Both the position numbers and the translations under genes were made by a program. A DNA stretch of 47,863 nt, taken from positions 1 to 47,863 of the forward strand of contig LNJC01000001.1 of the NCBI GenBank assembly GCA_001587575.1, given 5' to 3'. This document shows positions 32,529 through 40,770 of this stretch, in pieces. The DNA is from Candidatus Methanofastidiosum methylothiophilum. GTDB taxonomy: Archaea > Methanobacteriota_B > Thermococci > Methanofastidiosales > Methanofastidiosaceae. The notes beneath the pieces were generated by a model. That model had not been told where the DNA came from. It did not search any database and saw nothing but the letters and a program-made list of their open reading frames with translations. The stretch's first letter is position 1. Every line of letters starts with the position of its first letter.

Positions 32529-33095
32529 TTAATAGGAGTCTTCTAGTTCTTCTCCTTCAATCATAAGCTCCTCTTCTTCTTCGACTGCTTCAGGAGGGAT
32601 CTTTCCCATCTTGATGACAAAGTCTGAAGTGTTTTGAAGGGCTATGGAAAAACCTGGTTCTGCTCCTATGACTATTGTCTCCTTACCGTGCTCTTTGGCC
32701 TTTGCAAGTATCGGGACAAAGTCTGCATCCCTTGTAGCTATTGCAACGGTGTTGATATTTTCATTGTAGATAATTTCCATTGCTTCAACACCCATCCTAA
32801 CATCAATATCTCCTGTAACAACAATAGCATCAAAACCCTGATTTGCAATTGCCTCAATAAGGCCGTGAGGTGCAAACTGATTCAATAGAACCTTTCCTAT
32901 CCTAATGTCTCCCATGTCTTCTAGGATCTTTTTAATATCTTCTAGATTAATATCAAACTCTTTTCTTAAAATATTGGGGCCATCAATAAGAAGGCCTATC
33001 ATCCTATCGGCCTTTCTTTTTTTGCGGGATATTGATCCCATGTATCGGCTAAATCCTCTTCCCACACTTGTAATTGACCTAAATCTTTCTACCAT
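32529..33095 (-). CDS. NYN-domain protein (TIGR00288 type)
   Basis: 188-residue PIN-like NYN-domain protein. Conserved acidic residues of the predicted metal-dependent RNase site lie in IGLLIDGPNILRKEF, AIVVTGDIDVRMGVEAMEI and VAIATRDADFVPILAKAKEHGKETIVIG. The N-terminal 30 residues are basic and could bind RNA; an acidic EEEEELMIEGEELE tail ends the protein. Archaeal members of this type are conserved but uncharacterised. The gene order (NYN, winged helix, phosphoribosyltransferase, ThpR, CCA) fits a role in RNA maturation or decay. Confidence 0.88.
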   Translation of the reverse strand: MVERFRSITSVGRGFSRYMGSISRKKRKADRMIGLLIDGPNILRKEFDINLEDIKKILEDMGDIRIGKVLLNQFAPHGLIEAIANQGFDAIVVTGDIDVRMGVEAMEIIYNENINTVAIATRDADFVPILAKAKEHGKETIVIGAEPGFSIALQNTSDFVIKMGKIPPEAVEEEEELMIEGEELEDSY

Positions 33096-33164
33096 TATAA
33101 CACCTACAGTTGTAACAAATATAACAAATCAATAAATGCATCCGGAGTTTTTAAATTTATCCAA

Positions 33165-33962
33165 TTATCTTCCGAATCTTCTGTTTCTTCGCTGAAAATC
33201 CCTTATGACCCTTAAAAAATCGATTTTCCTAATAAGGGGGAAGTAAACATTCAAAAAGAATAATTCAGCATAAGCAGACTGGAATAAAAGAAAATTACTG
33301 AGCCTTATCTCTCCACCCGTTCTAATGATTATGTCTGGGTCAGGTAGCCCCTTTGTAAAGAGATTTTCACTCAATAGTTTCGCGTCTATTTCTTCGGGGT
33401 CAATTCCACCACCATTACAACTATCAAGTATTCTCTTTATGGCCTCTATAATCTCCATCCTGCCGCCGTATGCTATGCAGATGTTAAGTGTCATGTTGTC
33501 AAACTTTTCTGTTGCACTCTCACCCTCTTTTATTGCCTGCTTAACATTTTCTGGTAGCATTGAGATATTGCCTATGGCCTTGACCCTAACTCTATTATCA
33601 ATTATCTTCTTATTAGTAACAGCTTCCTTGAACTTTCGTTCAAACATGCTCATTATGTAATTGACTTCCTCACTACCTCTTTTGAAGTTCTCAGTAGAAA
33701 AAGCGTATAACGTCACTACCTTTATCCCAATTTCATTTGCCCAATCTAAAAGCTCTTCAGCCTTCTTCATACCCATTTCATGGCCTAAGTATGTTGGAAG
33801 TCCTTTAGAAGATGCAAATCGCCTGTTACCGTCCATTATAAGGCCTACGTGATTTGGAACCCTTTCTTCCTTTATCTCGCCTATGAGTTTTTTTTCATAG
33901 AGCCTATAGGCAGGCCCAAGGATGAAATTAGGTATGTTTTTGGATAGCGACGATATTATCAT
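33165..33962 (-). CDS. uppS: cis-Prenyltransferase (polyprenyl diphosphate synthase)
   Basis: 265-residue Z-prenyltransferase, which extends allylic diphosphates with IPP to make the dolichol-type carrier for glycosylation. Signatures: VGLIMDGNRRFASSKGLPTYLGHEMG (catalytic Asp and substrate loop), VVTLYAFSTENFKR, the NICIAYGGRMEIIEAI region, and LPDPDIIIRTGGEIRLSNFLLFQSAYAELFF near the end. The N-terminal 20 residues (NFILGPAYRLYEKKLIGEIK) are a typical archaeal extension. It is preceded by a gamma-carbonic anhydrase gene with a 10-nt gap. Confidence 0.94.
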   Translation of the reverse strand: MIISSLSKNIPNFILGPAYRLYEKKLIGEIKEERVPNHVGLIMDGNRRFASSKGLPTYLGHEMGMKKAEELLDWANEIGIKVVTLYAFSTENFKRGSEEVNYIMSMFERKFKEAVTNKKIIDNRVRVKAIGNISMLPENVKQAIKEGESATEKFDNMTLNICIAYGGRMEIIEAIKRILDSCNGGGIDPEEIDAKLLSENLFTKGLPDPDIIIRTGGEIRLSNFLLFQSAYAELFFLNVYFPLIRKIDFLRVIRDFQRRNRRFGR

Positions 33963-33972
33963 GTATATCTAA

Positions 33973-34473
33973 TCAATTCTTATATTTCTTTATTAGATCA
34001 ATATATGATTCGGCATTCTTTGTTATTCTTTCAATAGCCTTCTCGTCAGTTCTTTTTATCACCATGGCGGGAACTCCGACAGCAACCGAGTTGTCTGGAA
34101 TTTCTGTGTTCTCACTTACAACAGCCCCCGCACCTATGATGCAGTTTTTACCCACTATACATCCGCTTAAAACACTAGCGTTTATACCTATGAGGGTGTT
34201 GTCTCCGATAGTAGATGCATGAACAACTGCGCAGTGACCAATTACCACGTTTTTTCCAATGATTGCAGGTTTCCCCGGGTCTGTGTGGACAACTGCATTG
34301 TCCTGGACATTGCTGCCCTCGCCAAGCTCGATTCTATCAATATCTCCTCTCAAAACAGCAAAAGGCCATACACTTGAGCCCTTATCCATCCTCACCTTCC
34401 CGTTTACAAAAGCCTTTTCGTGAATAAAAGCTTCGGGGTGGATATCCATCTCATCTTTTATCATGATTTTCAT
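33973..34473 (-). CDS. Gamma-carbonic anhydrase-like hexapeptide-repeat protein
   Basis: Left-handed beta-helix protein of 166 residues. Metal-binding His are in NAVVHTDPG, IGHCAVVHASTIGDNTLIG and neighbouring coils, and the start DIHPEAFIHEKAFVNGKVRMDKGSSVWPFAVLRGD is the gamma-class/YrdA signature. The arrangement of three His (HTD, GHC and VHA) is retained, so CO2 hydration is possible; many homologues have unproven activity. It is transcribed before uppS, and divergent from the PP-loop gene across only 40 nt. Confidence 0.9.
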   Translation of the reverse strand: MKIMIKDEMDIHPEAFIHEKAFVNGKVRMDKGSSVWPFAVLRGDIDRIELGEGSNVQDNAVVHTDPGKPAIIGKNVVIGHCAVVHASTIGDNTLIGINASVLSGCIVGKNCIIGAGAVVSENTEIPDNSVAVGVPAMVIKRTDEKAIERITKNAESYIDLIKKYKN

Positions 34474-34513
34474 ACGTTAATAATTTAATATAAACCTTTT
34501 GATATCTCTTTTA

Positions 34514-35494
34514 ATGGAGATAGAAGAGCTAAAAGAGCGAATTAAGAGGATAAGGGAAGAGATAGGCCAGGATACTTCAACAGGCCCTAGAATAAAATGG
34601 GTTAAAGATGATGAAGTTCTCATAATTTGTGGATACCACAGGTCAGACAAGTCAATGCTTATAGGCCCTGGAGGATGGGTAGTTGGCAAGTTAAGTGAAG
34701 AGATTGGAAAACCTGTTACTGTGATTGAAAGCACAGAAGAGCTGGTAAGTGAGCTCAAACGTTTAGAGTCTCAAAACACAATAGAAAAACTTCTTAAAAA
34801 AGCCAAAGGGGAGCACAAGGATATTCTTGAGTTCTTTAGGGATTATCTCCAAAACAAAAGAAAGAAAATTGATAAGGACATCACAGTTGTTGTCTCTTAC
34901 TCTGGCGGGTCAGACAGCACCGCAACATTATATTTGCTAAAAGAGATGGGATTTAATGTTACCGCCCTTACATACTACCCCTCAGATATTATTGTTCCTA
35001 AAAGGACTAGAGCCATAATACAAAATGTTGTTACACATCTTTCTGCACCTCACGAATATGTTGAAGGTGATATCTCAGAGATTGTAAAAGGTGCCCTTGA
35101 AGGTAGGTACCACCCATGCGGCAGGTGCCACAAACATATGGAAGAAGTCATAATCGATGCTACAAAGAAGAGAGGGATAAATGCAATAGCCTTTGGGGAC
35201 CTCTTGCCTACAGGCTCTCAGACAATATTGTTTAAAGACGAAATTATAAGAATTAATCTTCCATCACTTTTAGCTTTAAAGAAAAAAGACATGAAGTACA
35301 TTTCCCAGAGAGTGCCGGGATACGAATCGCCCGGTTATGGATGCCCTCTCTTAAAGGAAGTCCACAGGCTCCACCCATCAAAGAAGTTCTTCACCGCTCA
35401 GAGAGTTTTAAGAGAGGTTAGGGCCGGCGTTTTAGAATCAAATGAGGGGCTGAGGTCTCTAAGGAGCATTTTTAGCCAGTTTGAGAGGGATTAA
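34514..35494 (+). CDS. PP-loop ATPase with KH-like N-terminal domain, probable tRNA-sulfur enzyme
   Basis: About 326 residues. The N-terminal 90 residues include SDKSMLIGPGGWVVGKLSEEIGKPVTVIE, a KH-type GxxG RNA-binding motif. The second domain is an ATP pyrophosphatase with PP-loop VVSYSGGSDSTATLYLLKEMG. Cys motifs YHPCGRCHKHM and GYGCPL could hold sulfur or a metal cluster, as in TtuA/TtcA-type tRNA thiolases. The downstream gene, 3 nt away, is MnmC-like, so the pair may act on the wobble uridine. ATG 34514 is preferred over TTG 34499. Thiolation is an inference. Confidence 0.75.
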   Translation: MEIEELKERIKRIREEIGQDTSTGPRIKWVKDDEVLIICGYHRSDKSMLIGPGGWVVGKLSEEIGKPVTVIESTEELVSELKRLESQNTIEKLLKKAKGEHKDILEFFRDYLQNKRKKIDKDITVVVSYSGGSDSTATLYLLKEMGFNVTALTYYPSDIIVPKRTRAIIQNVVTHLSAPHEYVEGDISEIVKGALEGRYHPCGRCHKHMEEVIIDATKKRGINAIAFGDLLPTGSQTILFKDEIIRINLPSLLALKKKDMKYISQRVPGYESPGYGCPLLKEVHRLHPSKKFFTAQRVLREVRAGVLESNEGLRSLRSIFSQFERD

Positions 35495-35497
35495 AAA

Positions 35498-36649
35498 ATG
35501 GAGCTTTCAATAGTTAGAGAATACTTTGAATCAGAAAATAATAAGCACCTAACAAAAGAGGAAGTAATTAAATCGAGAAATGATTTCTTTCTCAGTATAA
35601 AGGATGAGTTTATTACAACTGATGATGGCTCTCTTTCTCTAAAATTTCAGGACACGATGCACTCATACATTGGAGCATTGAAAGAAAGGCTCTACGCATA
35701 TACCATACCTTCAAAGATAGAAGATAAGGAAAGATTACTTGATATTTGCAGCGGGTTTGGGTACAATGCGCTCTACGCACTCTACCACAATCCAAAATTA
35801 AAGATAGATATGATTGAAAAACACTGGGAGATATCTGCCATCTCGCTTTTAATTCCGCTCCCAGAAAACTACTATTTTTTGGACACATCTTTTAACAAGA
35901 TAAAAGGTGCTGTAGAGCACAGATTATCAAAGATGGGATACATAAAAAATCTTGCTTATCGGAACTATCCAAGCATAAAGCTTCACATAGAGGAAGCAGA
36001 AATAGTTCTTTCTGAAATGAACGATAAATTCGATGTTATCTTTTTTGACCCCTACAAATCTGAAGTATCGCCTGAGCTTTTTACAATAGATTTTGTAAAG
36101 CTAATGGTCGATAGATTAGAAGAAAAAGGAATCTTCTTAACTTACCTATCTAACTACGCGATTAGATCGGCACTATCTTGCTTCCTTAATATTGGAAAAG
36201 TCGAGTTGCCATTAAAGAAAGTTGAAGGAACGATAGCATCTAGGGCATTAGAAGAAAAATCTCTTGACTCATATGAGGAGAGGATTATTTCATTGACAGA
36301 GCTTGGCATACCTTACAGACGAGCCGATAATCCTGAAGAGATAATACTTAACAGGCTCAAAGAGCGACTCGAAATGAAGAACAAATATTTGTTGCCTTCA
36401 TCAAAAAGAAACATCGTAAACTTTGAAGACGCCTTCACAGGAAGTGACATTTCTCTTAAGAATAGATTAGAAGAGTTTGGCCTTACAAAGGAACTAGCAG
36501 AATACATAATATGCCCACAAAATGAAAAATGTTCCTGTGGCAAGTGCAACAAAAGATACAACTCAACAAGTGAAAGAATACTAGAAATGAGAAAAAGGAT
36601 TTATGAAATAAAAGGATTTAATCATGAGGCCTGTCCATATACTCATTGA
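35498..36649 (+). CDS. MnmC-like SAM-dependent methyltransferase
   Basis: 383 residues. SAM-binding motif I is ERLLDICSGFGYNALYALYH, with acidic ligand DMIEKHWE. A conserved FDVIFFDPYKSEVSPELFTIDFVKLM matches the DUF752/MnmC family that methylates aminomethyl uridine at tRNA position 34. The N-terminal MHSYIGALKERLYAY is also typical. The C-terminal 120 residues are extra and end in a Cys cluster (CPQNEKCSCGKC), probably zinc-binding. It is coupled to the PP-loop gene. The 3' end overlaps the response-regulator gene on the other strand by 32 nt. Confidence 0.8.
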   Translation: MELSIVREYFESENNKHLTKEEVIKSRNDFFLSIKDEFITTDDGSLSLKFQDTMHSYIGALKERLYAYTIPSKIEDKERLLDICSGFGYNALYALYHNPKLKIDMIEKHWEISAISLLIPLPENYYFLDTSFNKIKGAVEHRLSKMGYIKNLAYRNYPSIKLHIEEAEIVLSEMNDKFDVIFFDPYKSEVSPELFTIDFVKLMVDRLEEKGIFLTYLSNYAIRSALSCFLNIGKVELPLKKVEGTIASRALEEKSLDSYEERIISLTELGIPYRRADNPEEIILNRLKERLEMKNKYLLPSSKRNIVNFEDAFTGSDISLKNRLEEFGLTKELAEYIICPQNEKCSCGKCNKRYNSTSERILEMRKRIYEIKGFNHEACPYTH

Positions 36650-37445
36650 TTTCATCAATATAGAGCTTCATCTTCTTAAACTGCCTTTTTGTTATCTTCT
36701 TTGGATGGACAATTTCGTTTCTAATCTCTGTTAGCTCTATCAATCGGCCTTTAATCCAGCCGATGCTTACAAAATAATACTCAAAGACATCCTTCCAGTT
36801 ATCTATCTCCTTTTCATTGTTCTTGAAAAGGACAATTGGGAGATAGTGTGAGAAGTCTGTATAAAAAAGAGGTGGATAAACTTCTCTTTTTCTGACTATG
36901 GCGTCATTTTGCCTTTTCAAGCAGATTGATTTTATGAAATTTGGAATGCCTCTGTCCCACCATGAAGGGCCGTACTTTCTTTTTAGTGCCTCCAATAGGA
37001 ACTCTCTAAGATTATTTTCAAACTCTGAGATCAATGAATAAGCATCTTCATTTGTGAACTCTTCTTCAAGATTCTTTGACTTCCTCTTTTCAAGGGCTTT
37101 GTTTATTGCTTCAAGAAGATCTTCAGTTCTTATGGGCTTATTGATAAGATAGTCGTCCCCACCTTCCCTTAAGGTTTCAACGGCAAGCTCCTCTGAGCCG
37201 TAGGCTGTCATAACAATTATAGGGATATCGATTTCCCTCTCTCTCACTTTTTTTAAAACATCAATTCCGGAAAGCTTTGGCAACATTATATCTAATAGCA
37301 CAATATCATAATCATTGTTAGTAATTTTGTTTAACGCCTCTTCGCCGTCGACAGCAATATCAATTTCTGTTGCAACAGACTTTATCATTGCTTTGATAAG
37401 CTTTACATTATCAGCTGTGTCATCTACAATTAATATACTCGTCAT
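36618..37445 (-). CDS. Response regulator with C-terminal HEPN (Swt1-like) domain
   Basis: 275 residues. Residues 1-118 are a complete receiver domain: Asp8/Asp9 (ILIVDDT), phospho-acceptor Asp52 (IVLLDIMLPKLSG), Thr80 (IIVMTAYG) and Lys103 (LINKPI). Instead of a DNA-binding domain there is a helical region from about 130. It opens with LISEFENNLREFLLEALKRKYGPSWW and ends with LTEIRNEIVHPKK, where R242-x4-H247 is the HEPN ribonuclease motif. This is the layout of Swt1-type HEPN domains. The gene overlaps the kinase gene by 4 nt (start 37445, kinase stop 37442), so it is the cognate output. Confidence 0.85.
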   Translation of the reverse strand: MTSILIVDDTADNVKLIKAMIKSVATEIDIAVDGEEALNKITNNDYDIVLLDIMLPKLSGIDVLKKVREREIDIPIIVMTAYGSEELAVETLREGGDDYLINKPIRTEDLLEAINKALEKRKSKNLEEEFTNEDAYSLISEFENNLREFLLEALKRKYGPSWWDRGIPNFIKSICLKRQNDAIVRKREVYPPLFYTDFSHYLPIVLFKNNEKEIDNWKDVFEYYFVSIGWIKGRLIELTEIRNEIVHPKKITKRQFKKMKLYIDEINEYMDRPHD

Positions 37446-39427
37446 TCTTCTTCCTCTGTCTCTATTGGTATTTCAACTATAAAAGTTGAACCTTTTCCAG
37501 GTTCACTCTCGGCCCAGATGAGTCCGCCATGCATTTCCACGTAATGTTTTGATATAGAAAGCCCAAGTCCTGTACCGCGGTATGCTTTAGTTTCAGAGCT
37601 ATCAAGTTGTCTGAACTCATCGAATATCACATCTAACTCCTCTTTATTAATGCCTATTCCTGTATCTTGGATTTCAATCCTTACGTGATCATCTACTCTA
37701 AAGGCCCTCACTACTATCTTACCATCTTCGACATTGAACTTTATGGCATTTGTCAAAAGATTTAGCAGTATTTCTACTATCTTGTCCTCATCGGCAACTA
37801 TGTTTTCAACATCCTGAACATTTAAAGAGACCCAGATATTTTTGTCCTTTGTCAGAGGTGAAACTATTTTTAACGTTTTATTAATTGCATCCTGCAAGTT
37901 AAACTCAGTTAGGTAGAGCTTTGATTTTCCAGCATCAAGCCTTGATAGCTCTAGGATGTCATTGATTAGCTTTAAGAGAATCTCACCGTTCCTCAAAATT
38001 GTTTCAAGGTAATCTGCCTGCTCTTCATTTAATTTTGCCTCGTTTAAGACTACTTCAGAAAAGCCGATAATAGATGTGAGGGGTGTTCTAAGTTCATGTG
38101 TGATGTTGGCTAAAAACTGTGACTTAAGTTTGTTTGCCTCTGATATTTTTTTGTTGAGCTCGACAAGCTCGATATTAGTTTCAGAAAGTTTTTTGTTTGC
38201 TTTTTGAAGCTCTAGAGTTCGCTCTTTGACTTTTCTTTCTAGATCTTCATAGGATTTTTTAAGGTCCTTTGACATGTCACCAAAGGCCTTTGCAAGCTCT
38301 CCAACTTCATCCTCGCTATTGATATCAATTTTTGGATTAAGGTCTCCTTCGGCAAGACTTCTTGATGCGTAGACGAGCTTCCTAAGCGGCCTTGTAATTC
38401 TATCTGCCATTATAACTCCAAAGAATACGGCTATTAATATCGTTGACATTACTATAAGGATAAAGCTGTTCTCAAAAACTGTTATCGGCTCAAAGATACT
38501 CCTTGTTGAGTAGGTAACTACAACAATCCAGAAGTTGCTCCTGTCAGTTGAAGATGGAAAAACAGGAGAATATGCTATTATCTGATCCGTTCCTTCTGAA
38601 ATTGTACCGCTTGTCCCAGATAAAATCTTAAGGAATCCCTGGGCCCTGTACTGGTCAATAAAACTCTCCCCAGCATAGTAGGGATTTGCAACGGTAGATG
38701 TTCCAGTTTTAGAAATATAATAACCTTGTTTATTCAAAATGAACGTGTTTAAATTTGACCTAGCTGAAATTTCCAATATTGGGCTTAGTACTCTTTGAGC
38801 AGGGAAGCTAATAACTACGACCCCTCTCCTAATGCCATTTGAGTCAAAAACAGGCTTTGCATAGCTTACTACTAAGTCTCCAGACTCAGTCTTTATCTGG
38901 GAAGTCAATTCTAGAGAGGAAACATAAAGCTGCCCCCTAGAAAGAGTCATTGTCTTTTGGAAGTACTCTTCATCTGAGACATTATAAAGTGCCGATGTCG
39001 TTGCAATAAAAGTTTGATTCCAATTATAAACAACCTTTACAATCTCTCTTCCACTCTCTTCAATATAAACTACGCTCGAATAAGCTTTTTTTGAATTTGC
39101 AAAATTATAAAACTCTTCTATGAGCCGCTCTCTATACACAATGTACTCGATAATCGACCCTCTGTTCCTGGCATCGACAAGCGCCCTAAGGGATGAAGAC
39201 TGGCTCAAGAAATCAATATCGCTTTCTGCAACTCCAAGTGATTTTTCTATCTCCTTTGCAGTTATCTCTGCCTGCTGCTCTACGACCTTTAGGGCATCAC
39301 TTTGGAGATAATCAATTGTAAAATTAATACTGTAATAACCAATTGCCAATACCGGTACCAAAAGCACTATCAGGTATGTAGCAATGAATTTGTTCCTAAT
39401 TCTCCTTAAAAAAGGTATACTAACCAT
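37442..39427 (-). CDS. Membrane sensor histidine kinase (dCache, HAMP, HisKA, HATPase)
   Basis: 661 residues. Two membrane helices (about 14-32 and 320-342) enclose a 285-residue extracytoplasmic sensor of the double-Cache kind, with NTFILNKQGYYISKTGTS as a typical strand pair. A HAMP domain (about 343-395) and coiled coil follow. HisKA has phospho-acceptor His444 in NITHELRTPL, and the HATPase has N-box LLTNAIKFN, DTGIGI and GTGLGLSI. It should phosphorylate the REC-HEPN protein encoded downstream with a 4-nt overlap. The signal is extracellular, probably a small organic ligand. Confidence 0.93.
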   Translation of the reverse strand: MVSIPFLRRIRNKFIATYLIVLLVPVLAIGYYSINFTIDYLQSDALKVVEQQAEITAKEIEKSLGVAESDIDFLSQSSSLRALVDARNRGSIIEYIVYRERLIEEFYNFANSKKAYSSVVYIEESGREIVKVVYNWNQTFIATTSALYNVSDEEYFQKTMTLSRGQLYVSSLELTSQIKTESGDLVVSYAKPVFDSNGIRRGVVVISFPAQRVLSPILEISARSNLNTFILNKQGYYISKTGTSTVANPYYAGESFIDQYRAQGFLKILSGTSGTISEGTDQIIAYSPVFPSSTDRSNFWIVVVTYSTRSIFEPITVFENSFILIVMSTILIAVFFGVIMADRITRPLRKLVYASRSLAEGDLNPKIDINSEDEVGELAKAFGDMSKDLKKSYEDLERKVKERTLELQKANKKLSETNIELVELNKKISEANKLKSQFLANITHELRTPLTSIIGFSEVVLNEAKLNEEQADYLETILRNGEILLKLINDILELSRLDAGKSKLYLTEFNLQDAINKTLKIVSPLTKDKNIWVSLNVQDVENIVADEDKIVEILLNLLTNAIKFNVEDGKIVVRAFRVDDHVRIEIQDTGIGINKEELDVIFDEFRQLDSSETKAYRGTGLGLSISKHYVEMHGGLIWAESEPGKGSTFIVEIPIETEEEE

Positions 39428-39596
39428 CTATCTAGACCCTCTTATCCAAATATTTCTTCATAGTTTTTAAATCTTGTTGGAGAATTATACTATATAAATA
39501 TATTTTGTTATTTCCTTTCATCTATTGTAACAATATTTATATTATATAAGTTTACCTTTAAATATAATAAATAGCTCCAGATTATAAGGTGACATT

Positions 39597-40484
39597 TTGA
39601 AAAATCCAGCCTGGGAAAAAGTAGGGTCTAAGTATGCGCATATAACAATGGCGCACCCATGTTTTAATGAAAAATCTCATTTTACCGTGGGGAGGATACA
39701 CCTCCCAGTTGCACCTAAATGCAATATACAGTGTAACTACTGTACAAGAAGCATTAACAAGTGTGAATTTAGACCTGGTGTTTCTGCATGCATAATGAGC
39801 CCAAAAGACGCGCTTGAGAGATTAGAGAAGGCTTTGAAGGAGACTGAAAATCTAAAGGTCGTTGGGATTGCAGGACCAGGCGAATCACTTGCAAACGATT
39901 CGACCTTTGAAACGTTAACACTAATTGATGAGAAATATCCCGACCTAATAAAATGTCTTTCAACAAACGGCTTATTTCTAAAAGAAAAGGCAAGAGAGTT
40001 AGCAGATCTAGGCGTTAAGACGGTCACAGTCACAGTCAACGCTTTAGATGAAGAGATTACAGAAAAAGTATACTCCTGGATTAATATCGATAATAAGATA
40101 GTCAAAGGAAAGGAAGCGGCAAGAAAACTAATCGAGCGGCAATGGGAAGGGATACTTGCTGCAAAAAGAGCCGACATGCTTGTCAAAATAAACACTGTGT
40201 TGATACCTGAGATTAATCTTTATGAAATAGAGAAAATTGCGCTTAAAGGAAGAGATTACGGCGCTGACTTAATGAACTTAATACCATTAATTCCTCTAAA
40301 CAAATTTAAAGACCTAAGGCCCCCAACATGTGACGAAATTTCTGGAGCTAGGGAAAAGGCCGGCAAATACTTACAACAGTTTAAACTCTGCAGACAGTGC
40401 AGAGCAGATGCTGTTGGGATACCAGGCCACGACAGCGACTACCACAAGGAGGGTAGATCAGATTCAGAGTATTTTCACGGCTAG
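39597..40484 (+). CDS. nifB: NifB-type radical SAM protein
   Basis: Radical SAM enzyme that builds the carbide-centred NifB cofactor in nitrogen fixers, 295 residues. N-terminal HPCFNEKSHFTVGRIHLPVAP is the family hallmark, and the radical SAM motif is KCNIQCNYCTRSINKCEFRPG with C42-x3-C46-x2-C49. IAGPGESLAND and the C-terminal CRQCRADAVGIPG are also conserved. There is no NifX domain, as usual in archaea. The start is TTG 39597 with AAGGTGA 6-7 nt upstream. No nitrogenase gene lies nearby; stand-alone nifB is common in methanogens. Confidence 0.93.
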   Translation: MKNPAWEKVGSKYAHITMAHPCFNEKSHFTVGRIHLPVAPKCNIQCNYCTRSINKCEFRPGVSACIMSPKDALERLEKALKETENLKVVGIAGPGESLANDSTFETLTLIDEKYPDLIKCLSTNGLFLKEKARELADLGVKTVTVTVNALDEEITEKVYSWINIDNKIVKGKEAARKLIERQWEGILAAKRADMLVKINTVLIPEINLYEIEKIALKGRDYGADLMNLIPLIPLNKFKDLRPPTCDEISGAREKAGKYLQQFKLCRQCRADAVGIPGHDSDYHKEGRSDSEYFHG

Positions 40485-40530
40485 TTAAGTTTTTAAATTG
40501 ATTTATATCTTCTCAAAGGAGGTGAATGCG

Positions 40531-40725
40531 TTGATATCAAAGGATATGTCTATAGGTGAAATAGTAGAACAATACCCAGAAACAGTCCCTGTTTTCATGT
40601 CACACGGCCTTGGATGCATCGGCTGTGCGATTGCCCAGTTTGAAACTTTAGAGGAGGGGGCAATGGCTCACGGGATTGATGTCGAGGTGCTTGTTCAAGA
40701 CCTTAACAAGTCAATAAAAAATTAA
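40531..40725 (+). CDS. DUF1858 redox-disulfide domain protein
   Basis: 64-residue protein of the DUF1858/hybrid-cluster-associated disulfide domain. The pattern is MISKDMSIGEIVEQYPETVPVFMSHGLGCIGC, with the CxxC in a conserved place, then FETLEEGAMAHGIDVEVLVQDLN. The start is TTG 40531: a near-perfect AAAGGAGGTGA (40515-40525) lies 5 nt before it, which rules out the longer reading from 40498. It lies 46 nt after nifB and is probably co-transcribed. Likely a small thiol-redox or cluster-carrier protein; the partner is unknown. Confidence 0.88.
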   Translation: MISKDMSIGEIVEQYPETVPVFMSHGLGCIGCAIAQFETLEEGAMAHGIDVEVLVQDLNKSIKN

Positions 40726-40770
40726 TTTAATTTTAAATATCTATTTTTAAAAGAAAAAAATAATTAGATT

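Noticed and set aside
39597..40725. nifB as proof of nitrogen fixation
   Set aside because: nifB occurs without nitrogenase in many methanogen-related archaea, and no nifHDK genes are in this window.
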